A DNA stretch of 37,464 bases from an uncultured Bacteroidales bacterium. GTDB lineage: Bacteria > Bacteroidota > Bacteroidia > Bacteroidales > F082. Below are positions 1 through 9,400 of the stretch, one piece after another. Position numbers and translations under genes: made by a program. The stretch's first letter is position 1. Each line of letters begins with the position of its first letter. The stretch is from the NCBI GenBank assembly GCA_905234765.1, contig CAJOIF010000044.1, positions 1 to 37,464 of the forward strand. Direction: 5' to 3'. The notes under the pieces are model-generated. The model was not told the origin of the DNA. It saw nothing but the letters and a program-made list of their open reading frames with translations, and did no database searches.

Positions 1-151
1 CATCCTAAGAAGCGGAATGAATTATGACGAAAACCATATCAGCGAAAAAAAAGTTCAAAAAATGCTTGCGTATTAACACAGTTCTTCCCTGCGTGGGCAT
101 GCGGGAGGCTTGGGATCTATGGCTGCGTCATTCTGGATCCCCGAAAAGAAA

Positions 152-322
152 GGCATCCGACATTCACAGTCAACCGGTAGGTAGTGCGCCGTGCGGCCTA
201 AGCCGTGCATTCGAATGACAACGTGCTGAGCCTGCGCCGTGCGGTTCATCGTGAACGGGTGTTGTCGGCTCCGGGCAACGGTCATTGTGGGGGTTCCGGT
301 TCGCCCTATGAATGCGGATGCC
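152..322. repeat. Dyad-rich gene-free stretch (repeat remnant)
   Basis: No credible gene is visible from 1 to 329. The left arm at 152-166 (GGCATCCGACATTCA) is the reverse complement of 309-322 apart from one extra base, so the stretch can form one long stem-loop. Inside it the 12-mer TGCGCCGTGCGG occurs twice, near 184 and near 233. This looks like degenerate dispersed-repeat DNA of the kind seen elsewhere in the window. An RNA gene is possible but nothing specific supports one. Confidence 0.4.
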
Positions 323-329
323 CTAAGGT

Positions 330-785
330 TCAGACCAGCTCGGTCTGGAAGTTGAGCGCTTGGATCTCCATGTCGAGTTGGCGCAGCTGGGCGGAGCATT
401 CGTCCGCCTGTTTGCCGATGGCTTTCACGTCGACCACGGTCACCGTCTTGATCTCCGAGCGTGAGTAGCGGTCTTGTCCCGCCGAGGCGGTCTCGAAGAT
501 GTCGCGCAGGTTGCTGACGCGCATGGTCAGCACGTCTTTGCGGGCCATGAGTTGGGTGAGGGTGACGCCCTCGGCGTTCTTGGTCTGCATGTTGGTGGCG
601 TTGATGCGCCAGATGAGGTCTTCCAGCTGTGTCAGGCAGGCGTCGAGTTCCTTCATCAGCTCCGTGGGCTCTTCCGAAGGTGCGTCGCCCTCCTGCACTT
701 TCACGTTGTTCTGTATGCGCTGTCCCAGCTGCTGGATGCGCTTCTGCAGGTCTTTCCTGATGCTTAATGCTTCTGCGAGTTTCAT
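330..785 (-). CDS. DIP1984-family (septicolysin-like) protein
   Basis: The product is 151 aa, helical and heptad-rich, beginning MKLAEALSIRKDLQKRI and containing LEDLIWRINATN and a central arginine-rich helix. This pattern matches the DIP1984 / DUF6847 family, which some databases label septicolysin; its function is not established. No signal peptide or membrane segment is visible. An open frame extends 7 codons further upstream, but a good -7 box (TATCTTTG on the minus strand, 804-811) lies just ahead, so the ATG at 785 is the likely start. It is GC-richer than the island to its right and transcribed away from it, so it probably belongs to the resident chromosome. Confidence 0.75.
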   Translation of the reverse strand: MKLAEALSIRKDLQKRIQQLGQRIQNNVKVQEGDAPSEEPTELMKELDACLTQLEDLIWRINATNMQTKNAEGVTLTQLMARKDVLTMRVSNLRDIFETASAGQDRYSRSEIKTVTVVDVKAIGKQADECSAQLRQLDMEIQALNFQTELV

Positions 786-803
786 AATGGGTGGAATTTG
801 GGG

Positions 804-811
804 CAAAGATA
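804..811 (-). promoter_or_regulatory. -7 promoter element for the DIP1984 gene
   Basis: Read on the minus strand this is TATCTTTG, a perfect match to the Bacteroidota -7 consensus TAnnTTTG. It lies about 19 bases upstream of the chosen ATG. Confidence 0.55.
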
Positions 812-881
812 GGGAAAAATTTTGGGAACGAGAGGTTTAGATGCTTTTCGGCTTTAGTGCAAAGAAATATAACAAGCCGAG

Positions 882-930
882 AGCAGTTCTGCAAATAAAT
901 AAGGCAGGATAACTGCTTTTAGCTTTTTTT
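882..930 (+). terminator. Terminator-like hairpin at the left edge of the AT-rich island
   Basis: AGCAGTT (882-888) pairs with AACTGCT (911-917), and inside it CTGC (889-892) pairs with GCAG (904-907). A T-rich tail ending in a T7 run follows. No rightward gene lies immediately upstream in the window, so it may insulate the island from outside transcription. The rest of 786-1155 shows only AT-rich promoter DNA. Confidence 0.4.
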
Positions 931-1066
931 ATTTCCATCAGTTCAAAGACGTTTATATCCTTCCAATTTGCTATACCATTTTAACAATTCAAGATTTCCA
1001 TTTCTTTTTTTTGGATAATAAAGAATCGATCGGGGATTATCATAATTTGCAATTTTATTGCTCTAA

Positions 1067-1141
1067 TATGACTAATTTTTGCTTTTTTTTTATCTTTGCA
1101 AAAGATTTCTGTCTACTAAACAAGGTTCTATTATGACTAAT
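1067..1141 (+). promoter_or_regulatory. Direct repeats flanking the island promoter (candidate operator)
   Basis: The 10-mer TATGACTAAT occurs at 1067-1076 and again at 1132-1141, on either side of the -7 box at 1091-1098. The first regulated gene encodes an XRE-type DNA-binding protein, so an autoregulatory operator is a reasonable inference. Binding is not shown by the sequence. Confidence 0.35.
1091..1098 (+). promoter_or_regulatory. -7 promoter element of the defence operon
   Basis: TATCTTTG matches TAnnTTTG exactly and sits about 57 bases before the ATG of the regulator gene. It is the only good -7 box before the five tightly packed genes, so it probably drives all of them. Confidence 0.55.
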
Positions 1142-1155
1142 ATGATATAAAAACT

Positions 1156-1380
1156 ATGATGAGTAACGAGATTAAAGAAGTGCTGCCAAATAGATTGAAG
1201 GCTGTACTTGCAGAACATAATCGAACAAGTCGGTGGTTGGCTCAAGAATTAGGTAAGGGAGAATCGACCGTATCAAGGTGGTGTTCTAATAAAAAACAAC
1301 CATCAGTAATTCAACTGCAAGAAATTGCGAAACTACTTGATGTTGATGTTCGTATCCTGCTCACATCTACAAAAGAATAA
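1156..1380 (+). CDS. XRE-family helix-turn-helix regulator
   Basis: The 74-aa protein is almost entirely one Cro/C1-type HTH domain, with the recognition helix around residues 36-46 (GESTVSRWCSNK) followed by the typical QPSVIQLQEIAKLLDVD segment. It starts with tandem ATG codons at 1156 and 1159; either could be used. It stops four bases before the DruA-like gene, so it is the first gene of the operon and the likely regulator of it. Small HTH genes at the head of restriction or anti-phage operons commonly restrain expression; that role here is inferred. The DNA is AT-rich like the rest of the island. Confidence 0.8.
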   Translation: MMSNEIKEVLPNRLKAVLAEHNRTSRWLAQELGKGESTVSRWCSNKKQPSVIQLQEIAKLLDVDVRILLTSTKE

Positions 1381-1383
1381 GTC

Positions 1384-3399
1384 ATGTCGGAGTTAAGGCA
1401 TTATAAGAATAATCAAAACGAAGTTGATGAAAGTTTAGTTGCTGAGGAAATCTTCGAACCTGATTTGGCTCCTGAGTTTTTTCAACGATTTGAGAATCTT
1501 TTGGCAAGGCTTAAAAACAACTTGGCGATTTCTCGAGACGTTATTTTAGATGAAGAAATCAAAAGTATTAATATAGAAGGATTAGATGACGACATTGATT
1601 GTTTAAAATACAAAGCAACTATATATGTGCTGAGAGACCTTTCTCTTCAAGGATGGATTTTTAATGTAACAGATAACGGTCTGAGATTAAGAATGGAGAA
1701 TGACAATGTTGACGATAAGTCCACAATTAGGTACCGTTTAAGTACAGAAAGAGATGCTCAGTTCTCTGTTCCAGCAATTCGAAGGTTTATATTGTCTATG
1801 GAAACTCCACGAGAATATAATGGAGAGACGATAAGTATAAAAGACCTTATCGGTGACAAGAATAAATTGATTGATTATATCAATAAGGGAGAACGAGTAT
1901 GTTGCCCTTATATTCAAATTGTCACTGAAAAGAAGGATGAATACACCGGTTTTTCTTTATACGATATTTGGAGGTATTTTAGATACTCATCGTCAATACC
2001 TTATAAGACGATGCCTGGTCGAAACCTGTTCTATTTAGTACGAGATGGTAAGCAAAAGTATCATCCAATTATAGGTATATTTGCTTTGGGTAATTCTGTA
2101 CTCAACCTTACTTGTCGCGATAATGATATAGGATGGACGGTTGAATCGATTAAACAAAGTTTGTCTAAAAAATATGACATTGCAATTTGCGACCAGATGA
2201 TGTCTAAGTCGGAGGGCAAAGTAAAGGTAAAAATTATGCATGCAACCGAGGATGAAGAATCCTATAAAAAACGTATTACTCAATACGCTAACATAATCAT
2301 GCCATTATTGGAAAAGAATATAAAAAACTCCATAAATGATATTTATGTCAAGGATTTAAATTTTCATAAGCAGACAAAACATCCAAAACAGGAATTTATT
2401 GATAATTTGGTCGCATTGTCATTGGAATATAATAGGAAAGCGATAAACAATCATAACAATGAAAAGAATCCAGATTGGTTGAAGGAAACCAAAAGTAATC
2501 TTTTTCTTAGAAAGCGTTCTGCAGAATTGGCAAAACTCCTTACAGCCATGAGTCTTTTCAATTCACTCAATGGAACAAATTTGGAGAAACTGAAAGAGTT
2601 GTTAACTACAGAGAGAGGTCGAAAAGCAATAAACACGGCATTAATTGCAAACAGAAAGTGTAAAATTGGATCCAATATGATGGATATTATTGTGTGCGGC
2701 TCTATTCCACCATATAATGAATTACTAGGTGGAAAACTGGTCAGCATATTAGCTTGTAGTCCAATTGTGATTAGAGATTATACACAAAAATATGCAGGTC
2801 AAGTAAGTGTCATTGCTTCAAGAATGAAAGGCTCCAAAGTGATAAGAGACAGCCATCTGGTTTTTTTGGGAACAACTAGTCTATATTCAATGGGGAGTAG
2901 CCAATACAATAGACTGAAGGTTCCTGTTAGTGATGACTTTTGTTTGGAATTTAGAAAAATGGGCGTTACCGAAGGATACGGAACAATTTATTTTTCTAAT
3001 GAAACTACAAGGCTATTTTCTAAGATATTGGAAAAACTAGATGGTGGCAAAAGAATTAATCATGTTTTTGGAGAAGGTACAAGCCCAAGATTCAGAATGA
3101 TTAGCAGGGGACTTAAAGAGATAGGAATCGATTCTACCTCTTTTCTCAAACACCATTCTCCAAGAATTGTGTATTCTATAAATCTTGCGAAGAATACTCG
3201 TGGTTTCCTTATGGGGATAGATGATCGTCCCGTTTACAACTTTGACATAGAGGACGAAAATGACATTAAAGAAAAGACACAAGAATTGACGGATTTTTGG
3301 CACGAGCGATGGCTTAAAATGAGACTTTGCTCTGTGGATGTTGTTGAAAGATTGCAGAAATTTGACAATGATAGATTTTTATTAAGTAATTATATATAA
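1384..3399 (+). CDS. DruA/DUF4338-type anti-phage protein, large form
   Basis: The product is 671 aa. Residues about 130-252 carry the pattern I associate with DUF4338/DruA of the Druantia system: RRFILSMETPREYNG, then YDIWRYFRYS, PGRNLFYLVRD, HPIIGIFALGNSV and IGWT. A C-terminal block, about 495-600, has TTSLYSMGSSQYNRL, TEGYGTIYFS and FGEGTSPRFR, also typical of the family. The N-terminal 130 residues and the middle of the protein are not recognised. DruA is required in Druantia type I; its biochemical activity is not something I can assign. It is followed one base later by the DptF-like gene (TAAGATG junction), so it is translationally tied to a restriction-like module instead of to DruB-E. 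Confidence is good for the family and low for function. Confidence 0.72.
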   Translation: MSELRHYKNNQNEVDESLVAEEIFEPDLAPEFFQRFENLLARLKNNLAISRDVILDEEIKSINIEGLDDDIDCLKYKATIYVLRDLSLQGWIFNVTDNGLRLRMENDNVDDKSTIRYRLSTERDAQFSVPAIRRFILSMETPREYNGETISIKDLIGDKNKLIDYINKGERVCCPYIQIVTEKKDEYTGFSLYDIWRYFRYSSSIPYKTMPGRNLFYLVRDGKQKYHPIIGIFALGNSVLNLTCRDNDIGWTVESIKQSLSKKYDIAICDQMMSKSEGKVKVKIMHATEDEESYKKRITQYANIIMPLLEKNIKNSINDIYVKDLNFHKQTKHPKQEFIDNLVALSLEYNRKAINNHNNEKNPDWLKETKSNLFLRKRSAELAKLLTAMSLFNSLNGTNLEKLKELLTTERGRKAINTALIANRKCKIGSNMMDIIVCGSIPPYNELLGGKLVSILACSPIVIRDYTQKYAGQVSVIASRMKGSKVIRDSHLVFLGTTSLYSMGSSQYNRLKVPVSDDFCLEFRKMGVTEGYGTIYFSNETTRLFSKILEKLDGGKRINHVFGEGTSPRFRMISRGLKEIGIDSTSFLKHHSPRIVYSINLAKNTRGFLMGIDDRPVYNFDIEDENDIKEKTQELTDFWHERWLKMRLCSVDVVERLQKFDNDRFLLSNYI

Positions 3400-3400
3400 G

Positions 3401-4981
3401 ATGGACAATTTAGATTTTATAAAGAAACTTTATAATGGTAAAAATTGCTATTCTGACCATATGTCAGAGGAACAATTAGAACTTCTACACTTGAAATCAG
3501 AAGTCGAGAAGATAATTGTGGAAAAAGTGAATGATAATAAAATTGTTTTTCTTACAGGAAATCCTGGAGATGGTAAAACATTTATCATCCAAGCCATAAA
3601 GAGTCAAATAGATATTAGCAAAGTTTATATTGAGAGAGATCTAAATACTGTGTCTAATTACGATGACGTATCAAAAAAGATAATTGAATGTTATAGCAAT
3701 AACAGAGGTGCCATTATTGCTGTTAACGAATATCCATTTTACTTGTTACTTAATTCTTTAAAACAAATAGATAAATCTATCGGTGATCGTATACAAAACG
3801 CCAAAGACTCTTTTTTGATATATGGAACACCTGGCGATTCAACACAAGATGGACGCTTTTATATTGTTGACCTGAATTATAGGAACCTATTATATTCTAC
3901 AACCTCGGAGGGAGAAAAGGCTGGCGAGATTTTGGACAACATGTGCGGATTAATCAGAAATAGTAATATCAGTTTAGACCCTACTCTAAAATACAATATT
4001 ACGGCATTGTCGTGTTATCAAGTAAAGTCTCAATTGACCCGGCTAGTTGGTTATACGATGCTGAATAACGAACATTTTGCTGCTCGTGATGTTTTTGGGG
4101 CGTTTTCGTATATGATAACATCAAATCTGTTGGATGAGTTGGATGAACCATGCTTCTATTACGATGCAATTTTTGAAGGTTCCAATCCACTTCTTGCTTC
4201 AATACAACAATATGATCCTATTTATTTGTCCACACCTGAACTTGATGAAAACATATGGAATGGTGAAGATTGTGTCAAGGAAGGCTGGTTATTAACCAAA
4301 CCTGAAATTTGGCCAAATGATACCTCGTTTGATGATGATGTAGACAAAGCGATTAAATGTTTCAAGTCAATTAAGAGAAAGTATTACTTTGAGAACGAAG
4401 GTTGTACAACATTTAATGAAATGTATGAAAGAACCCTTTCCAAAGAAATAACTATATTTAAAGATTTTGAAAACAGCAAAAAGACAATCAAGAAAGAGAT
4501 TGTAAATGCAATAAATAAAATGTTTTTAAATAACTCTGACAATAATCGGGATTTAAATATCTGGACTACACACAGATACGATTTGAGTTTTGATTCCTCA
4601 ACAGCTATTTCTAGCAAATATGTAGACTCTAGAAAACTTGAACTAGTTCTTCCTCATCCTACGAAATGGGCGGAGAAAATGGAGTATGTGCCAAATCATA
4701 TTGTGTTGAAACCGAAAAGAACGGAGCTAAAGAGTGGTGGTAAAAAGAATCCTCAATTAGTTCTAGACATGGACTTTTTAAGGTCTCTACAGATGGTTAA
4801 TAATGGCTATCCCGTAGCACTGCTTCCAACCCAATATGAGCAATCTGTGTCCATGTTTTTAAAACAATTAGAAGAAGTGAATTTGTCTGATGAAAACGAC
4901 GGGCAATTTATAATTGTAAATAGAAAGACGGGCTCAAAGATGTGCATCAATATAGAAAACAACAAATACAATTTTGAATAA
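3401..4981 (+). CDS. DptF-like P-loop ATPase
   Basis: The product is 526 aa. A clear Walker A motif, GNPGDGKT, lies at residues 53-60, and a hydrophobic strand ending in NE (IIAVNE, 105-110) may serve as a Walker B variant. Position in the operon, size and N-terminal P-loop resemble DptF of the DptFGH module, which restricts DNA lacking phosphorothioate marks. The assignment rests on gene order and the partner genes as much as on this protein. The start is one base after the upstream stop. No membrane segment or signal peptide is seen. An alternative is another STAND/AAA-type defence ATPase. Confidence 0.55.
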   Translation: MDNLDFIKKLYNGKNCYSDHMSEEQLELLHLKSEVEKIIVEKVNDNKIVFLTGNPGDGKTFIIQAIKSQIDISKVYIERDLNTVSNYDDVSKKIIECYSNNRGAIIAVNEYPFYLLLNSLKQIDKSIGDRIQNAKDSFLIYGTPGDSTQDGRFYIVDLNYRNLLYSTTSEGEKAGEILDNMCGLIRNSNISLDPTLKYNITALSCYQVKSQLTRLVGYTMLNNEHFAARDVFGAFSYMITSNLLDELDEPCFYYDAIFEGSNPLLASIQQYDPIYLSTPELDENIWNGEDCVKEGWLLTKPEIWPNDTSFDDDVDKAIKCFKSIKRKYYFENEGCTTFNEMYERTLSKEITIFKDFENSKKTIKKEIVNAINKMFLNNSDNNRDLNIWTTHRYDLSFDSSTAISSKYVDSRKLELVLPHPTKWAEKMEYVPNHIVLKPKRTELKSGGKKNPQLVLDMDFLRSLQMVNNGYPVALLPTQYEQSVSMFLKQLEEVNLSDENDGQFIIVNRKTGSKMCINIENNKYNFE

Positions 4982-4982
4982 G

Positions 4983-5177
4983 ATGGCTGAAAATAGTATT
5001 TTGAAAAAAATTGGTGACCAAATATGTGAAGACGGTTTTTTGGGGTTTGCACCGACTTCAAATTCGACAAAACCTGCACATATCGCAAATGGATTGTTTC
5101 GAGAGTGTACTGGTTGGACATGTGACACACGTGATCTAAATAACTGGATAATAGAAGAACAGAAAAAAATGGTGTAA
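4983..5177 (+). pseudogene. N-terminal piece of a split DptG-like gene
   Basis: This 64-aa reading frame starts one base after the DptF-like stop (TAAGATG), the same spacing as the other junctions of the operon, so it is the natural start of the third gene. It ends at TAA (5175-5177) just after an A7 run at 5163-5169. Adding one A to the run joins it smoothly to the next frame, giving QKKNGVSSQDIINKYPEIL across the joint and a single protein of about 486 aa. The break is therefore a one-base deletion, a sequencing error in a homopolymer, or a site of slippage. The visible part includes FRECTGWTCDTRDLNNWI. Confidence 0.6.
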
Positions 5178-5212
5178 GTTCACAAGATATTATAAACAAG
5201 TACCCTGAGATA

Positions 5213-6442
5213 TTGGCGAAAGGAAACAAGGAAAATGAAACGAAGATTAAGGAATTCCGTTTTCTGCTGAACGAACTGTTTAATCCCGATAAAACAGCGT
5301 ATCCTAGCGATGAGTTTTCAACGTATAATATTAGTTCGCGTTGGATTTTAAAGAAAAGGGTGTCGGCCGAAGCTGGCATTGGAAGTTTTCTATATGGTAT
5401 TATTTCCAAGTATATAGATGGTAGGCAGTCTCCTATGTTGGGGTTGATACAATCGTCTATGAAAGATGGAGATGATGATCTGACTTCATTAATAAAGCCG
5501 ATTGTAACTTACCCTTCAAACAAAGAGCCTTGTCATCAGGACGATCTCTCTTCACCAGATGTGAAATGGGATAAATGTAAACAGATAATTAGAGATGGAT
5601 ATGATAGGCTTGCGGAGAACATGAATATCACCGGTGAAAGTAATAATGCTTTATTGGTAGACGAGCGTGTAATATGCTTTTCGTGTTTCGCAGTATTCTT
5701 ATATCTGATAAATACTAATTGGGCCCTGTATGGTGGGAAGAAATCTCCGATTTTTATTGATGGCGGTACTGATTTGGAGTCTGTCAGAAAGGCAAGCGAA
5801 AAGACATTTACTTTTGCAAAAACATCAGTGGAGGATTTCTATATTAATGCTATCAAAGCAATTCTTGAAAGTGAGTTTGATGTAAATAATAACGACCTTT
5901 CTTGTCTCGGTTTTTTAAGGGATAATATATTAGGGACAGATGATCAAACTGAAAGCATAAATAAATGCTATGAGACTTTTAAGGCTGAAGAGGAATCCCC
6001 TGTTGCCGCTTTGGCGCATGCTCTTCAACTTGCATTATACACATTTGAGTATAAAAACAATTCTCCATCAGATTTTTGTAGAGTTATTGGTGTTAGGTCT
6101 GGTATTGTTGGCCCCAAAGGAAATAGGGCTAAAATCAAACGATATATAATAAAAACATTTCTTCTTGAAACCCTTTCCTTGAGTGTTATGAGCCAAGAAG
6201 ACTTGGAAGGAATAGAAATGAAAGATCTTTGCCGCAAATTATATGATGCATATAATATTTCGTTTGGCAGCGATGATGAAAAAGAGTATTCTAATCTTGA
6301 GGAGATAAACATAACCAAAGCCACTCCTGGTGATTTAAGAGGAGACATGGCGACTAATTTTCAAAAGATTACTGATACATTTATTTCCTTGGGTTTGGGA
6401 CATAAATATGCTGACGGTGTAACAATTATAAAATGGCGATAA
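5213..6442 (+). CDS. DptG-like protein, main piece
   Basis: This 409-aa frame begins at a TTG (5213), but the same frame is open back to 5144 and overlaps the preceding fragment at the A7 run. It is best read as the bulk of one DptG-like protein of about 486 aa whose first 60 residues lie in the other frame. DptG is the middle subunit of the phosphorothioation-dependent restriction module; I see no catalytic motif, in keeping with a structural role. It is followed by the DptH-like gene after three bases. If translation starts only at TTG, the product lacks its N-terminus; programmed or transcriptional slippage on the A tract could restore it. The family call depends strongly on its neighbours. 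Confidence 0.5.
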   Translation: MAKGNKENETKIKEFRFLLNELFNPDKTAYPSDEFSTYNISSRWILKKRVSAEAGIGSFLYGIISKYIDGRQSPMLGLIQSSMKDGDDDLTSLIKPIVTYPSNKEPCHQDDLSSPDVKWDKCKQIIRDGYDRLAENMNITGESNNALLVDERVICFSCFAVFLYLINTNWALYGGKKSPIFIDGGTDLESVRKASEKTFTFAKTSVEDFYINAIKAILESEFDVNNNDLSCLGFLRDNILGTDDQTESINKCYETFKAEEESPVAALAHALQLALYTFEYKNNSPSDFCRVIGVRSGIVGPKGNRAKIKRYIIKTFLLETLSLSVMSQEDLEGIEMKDLCRKLYDAYNISFGSDDEKEYSNLEEINITKATPGDLRGDMATNFQKITDTFISLGLGHKYADGVTIIKWR

Positions 6443-6445
6443 ACT

Positions 6446-9400
6446 ATGGCTAACATACTTACAAAAGTGATAACCGACCTGGTTAACAAAAAGGCAGAAG
6501 AACAAGAGTATGGTGTTTCGATAATCAATTTACCAACTTTTGATTATAAATATTTGGTGGAGAATTTGAATAAAGATAGAACCGCATCTTTGTTTTTCTT
6601 GGGTTTTCGCCTCGAAGATCAAGGGCAAATTAAAAGTTGTATTGGTGGTATTCAGGGTGTGCAATATTCTTTTGATGTAGAGAAAGCGGAAGAGTCAAGG
6701 AACTCTGGAGATGAGAATACTTTCAGGGTCTTGATAGTAAAGCATCAAGATACTGAAAAAATATCTTCACTACGATGGTTTCCGGAGATATCGCTTTCGT
6801 CTGTTTATGTAAAGAGTTGCGATTATGCAATTAGGACTCTTACCTCATCCAATAATGTAATTTCCTCATTCATTAAGGCCTTGCGAAAAAAGACTATACG
6901 TAATATCCTCGGATTTGAAAGAGTTTTGGAGTATTTAGATGGTCTTCTTGATGCAGAGCCAACGAATCTTCCGTTTGTGATGAAGGAGAATCTTTATCTA
7001 CTGGGGTTATGCAAGGATAGTAATATTGACCAAGGCACTGTAACAGTAGATTCCATAGAAAATAGTATTAAACGAAATCATGCTGTTGTTGAGAGGATTA
7101 GTAATTTAGAACAAGCGGAGCGTCAGAGTATAACTAACTATTATTCAGAAGACAATGGGAATAGAGACATTCCTCGTTATATATTGCAATATTATAAGAG
7201 TAAAGATGTAAAGCTCTTATCTAAAATGGAATTGATTGAGATAGAGAATTGCCTCAAATCAGCTAAAACAAAACCATCCAAAACGAAGAAGAACAAGTCT
7301 AAAAAAGAAACCTCAAATCCTTCATCTGTAGCGGCACAATGTGTTTTTGACGGGAACGAAGTGGTGATTAATGATGTTCTTGCTTCTATGGAACATGAAA
7401 TAGATAATCGTGCAAATACAGATAGAGGTGGAACCTTCGAAATTCCCGTAGGTGATTCCTCAATACAGGTTAATGTCGTTCCAACGACAGAAAAGATTGC
7501 TAATGATATATTACAAGAAGAAGAATACTATGGTGAAATTATATATGCAGAAGTTGACAATCCTGCGGATGCTATAGACAATGAATCGAAATATAATGTG
7601 ATTAAGTTCGATGGTGATTATTTGTCAAAAGTGTGGGATCGACTGAAAAAGCTAAATCAAATAATTCCAAAAGGAGAAACGATCTCGTCAAACTTGCGTT
7701 GTTTTTTGGATATTAGAAACAAAATATTTGCATTTAGAAAACGACTTCAAGATGCACCAATGTTTCCAATTATTGCAAATGTAAAATTGTTCTCAGACTA
7801 CTTAATCGCTTATGAAAAACTATTGAATTCTATAAATGCTGATTTTCCTAAGATTTGGAGTATAGCTGCGACTAATGCCAAAGAAATTGTTAGTACCATT
7901 ATGGCCTTGGATTATATCTTTGTGCTGGGAGAAAAACTAAGTACACATGCGGTTCCTACTCCATTGAATCCTCTTTACTTATGGAAGTATATTAGACTGG
8001 CGGAAGAGATACTGGATAGCAGAGATATTGAAGAGATAGAAGATGGGGCGTTGAGTGATGAAGACAAGGATTTCATAATACGAAAATCTGAAGACATTCC
8101 AGACCCGTTGTCATTAATGTTGGTACCTGCTATCGTAACTCAAGACGAAAACCCAATATATCTTCCTTTGTCTGGAAGGCTTGGAACGTTGCCTGTATAT
8201 TCTACTAAGCGGCAAATCAATCAGAGCGAAAATGGTTTAGATACACTGAAAAATTCTGTGATCAGATACGTTTGTCTATATCCTCATTCAGGAATGATGC
8301 TTAGATTGTGCATCATTGATCCGCCTTCTGTAGAGACAATTGTTTCTATGTTGAAATCATTAGATAATTCTAAAGAGTTCTCCATAGAAGGTATAGACCT
8401 CTCCATCTATAGAACAAAGGAAACCCCATCCGATTGGCTGTCAATTGATGATGCTTCATTAAATGAAGGTATGCTTGGAAGGTATAAAGGAAAGAAAAAT
8501 CTCAACTTTAGATTTCATATTTATAACGAGGCCAAAGACTATGTGGATATTATAAATCAGATCGAAGACAATATCCACATTCTGATATTATTTGACCCCA
8601 ATGAGATGAAAGTTGACAACGCATTGAATAACAGAAATATACATATACATCCATTATGTGTGCCGAAAGTGTATACATATAATCAACTTGAAGACTGTGT
8701 AGAGATAAGACCCTCAAACGAAGGTGGTATTTTCTCGTCTTATTCTAGTATAATTGAAAAATTAAGCGAACATCCATCAAGCCTAAGCCATACTAGCACA
8801 TTTTTTAAGACCCCGCTTAAAGAAACAACATATAAACAAATGTTGGAGGCAAGTGACTGGCTTATAATTTTGGACCAAAACTTAAGGAATTGGGATATCA
8901 TGCTCAAGTCATCGAGTGAAAAATTATATTATAAAGAAGATAGTTACCGCTCCATTGGCATATATTCTAACAATTGCAAGAAAATCATTCGAGGATACAA
9001 TGAACTTATCTCAAACCTTGGTAATTTTATTCCTGCCGAGAAAGGTGTTAAAAACATTATTGAGTCTGTTCGAGATATTAACGATGATGGCTTGTTGAGT
9101 ATTGTTTCGCACGCATCTAATAGAATTTTTGATCATACGCACGGTAAAGGTAATCTTGGACTTGCAGTTGCGGCAATAACATACAAGCAGAAGAATCCTA
9201 ACGCTTTACTCGTAAGCATGGATACTCAGTTGGCAAGGGAGTGGTTGTCGAATCGTGAAGAAGGAATATTGCCAGATTTGGTGGGTATCAATATTTCTCC
9301 AGAATCGGAAGGGTTGGCAGAAATTGACTTGATAGAAGTTAAAACACACAGAGATAATCCTAATTCGTTCAAAATAACAAAGGATAATAGGATTGAAGGA

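Noticed and set aside
73..894. Leftward 273-codon open frame overlapping the DIP1984 gene
   Set aside because: Its C-terminal two thirds is an out-of-frame shadow of a recognisable protein, with low-complexity Arg/His/Gly content. The DIP1984 frame has promoter and family support.
4974..5177. TTG start at 4974 for the DptG N-terminal piece
   Set aside because: It would overlap the DptF-like stop, while ATG at 4983 gives the same TAAG-ATG junction as dptF.
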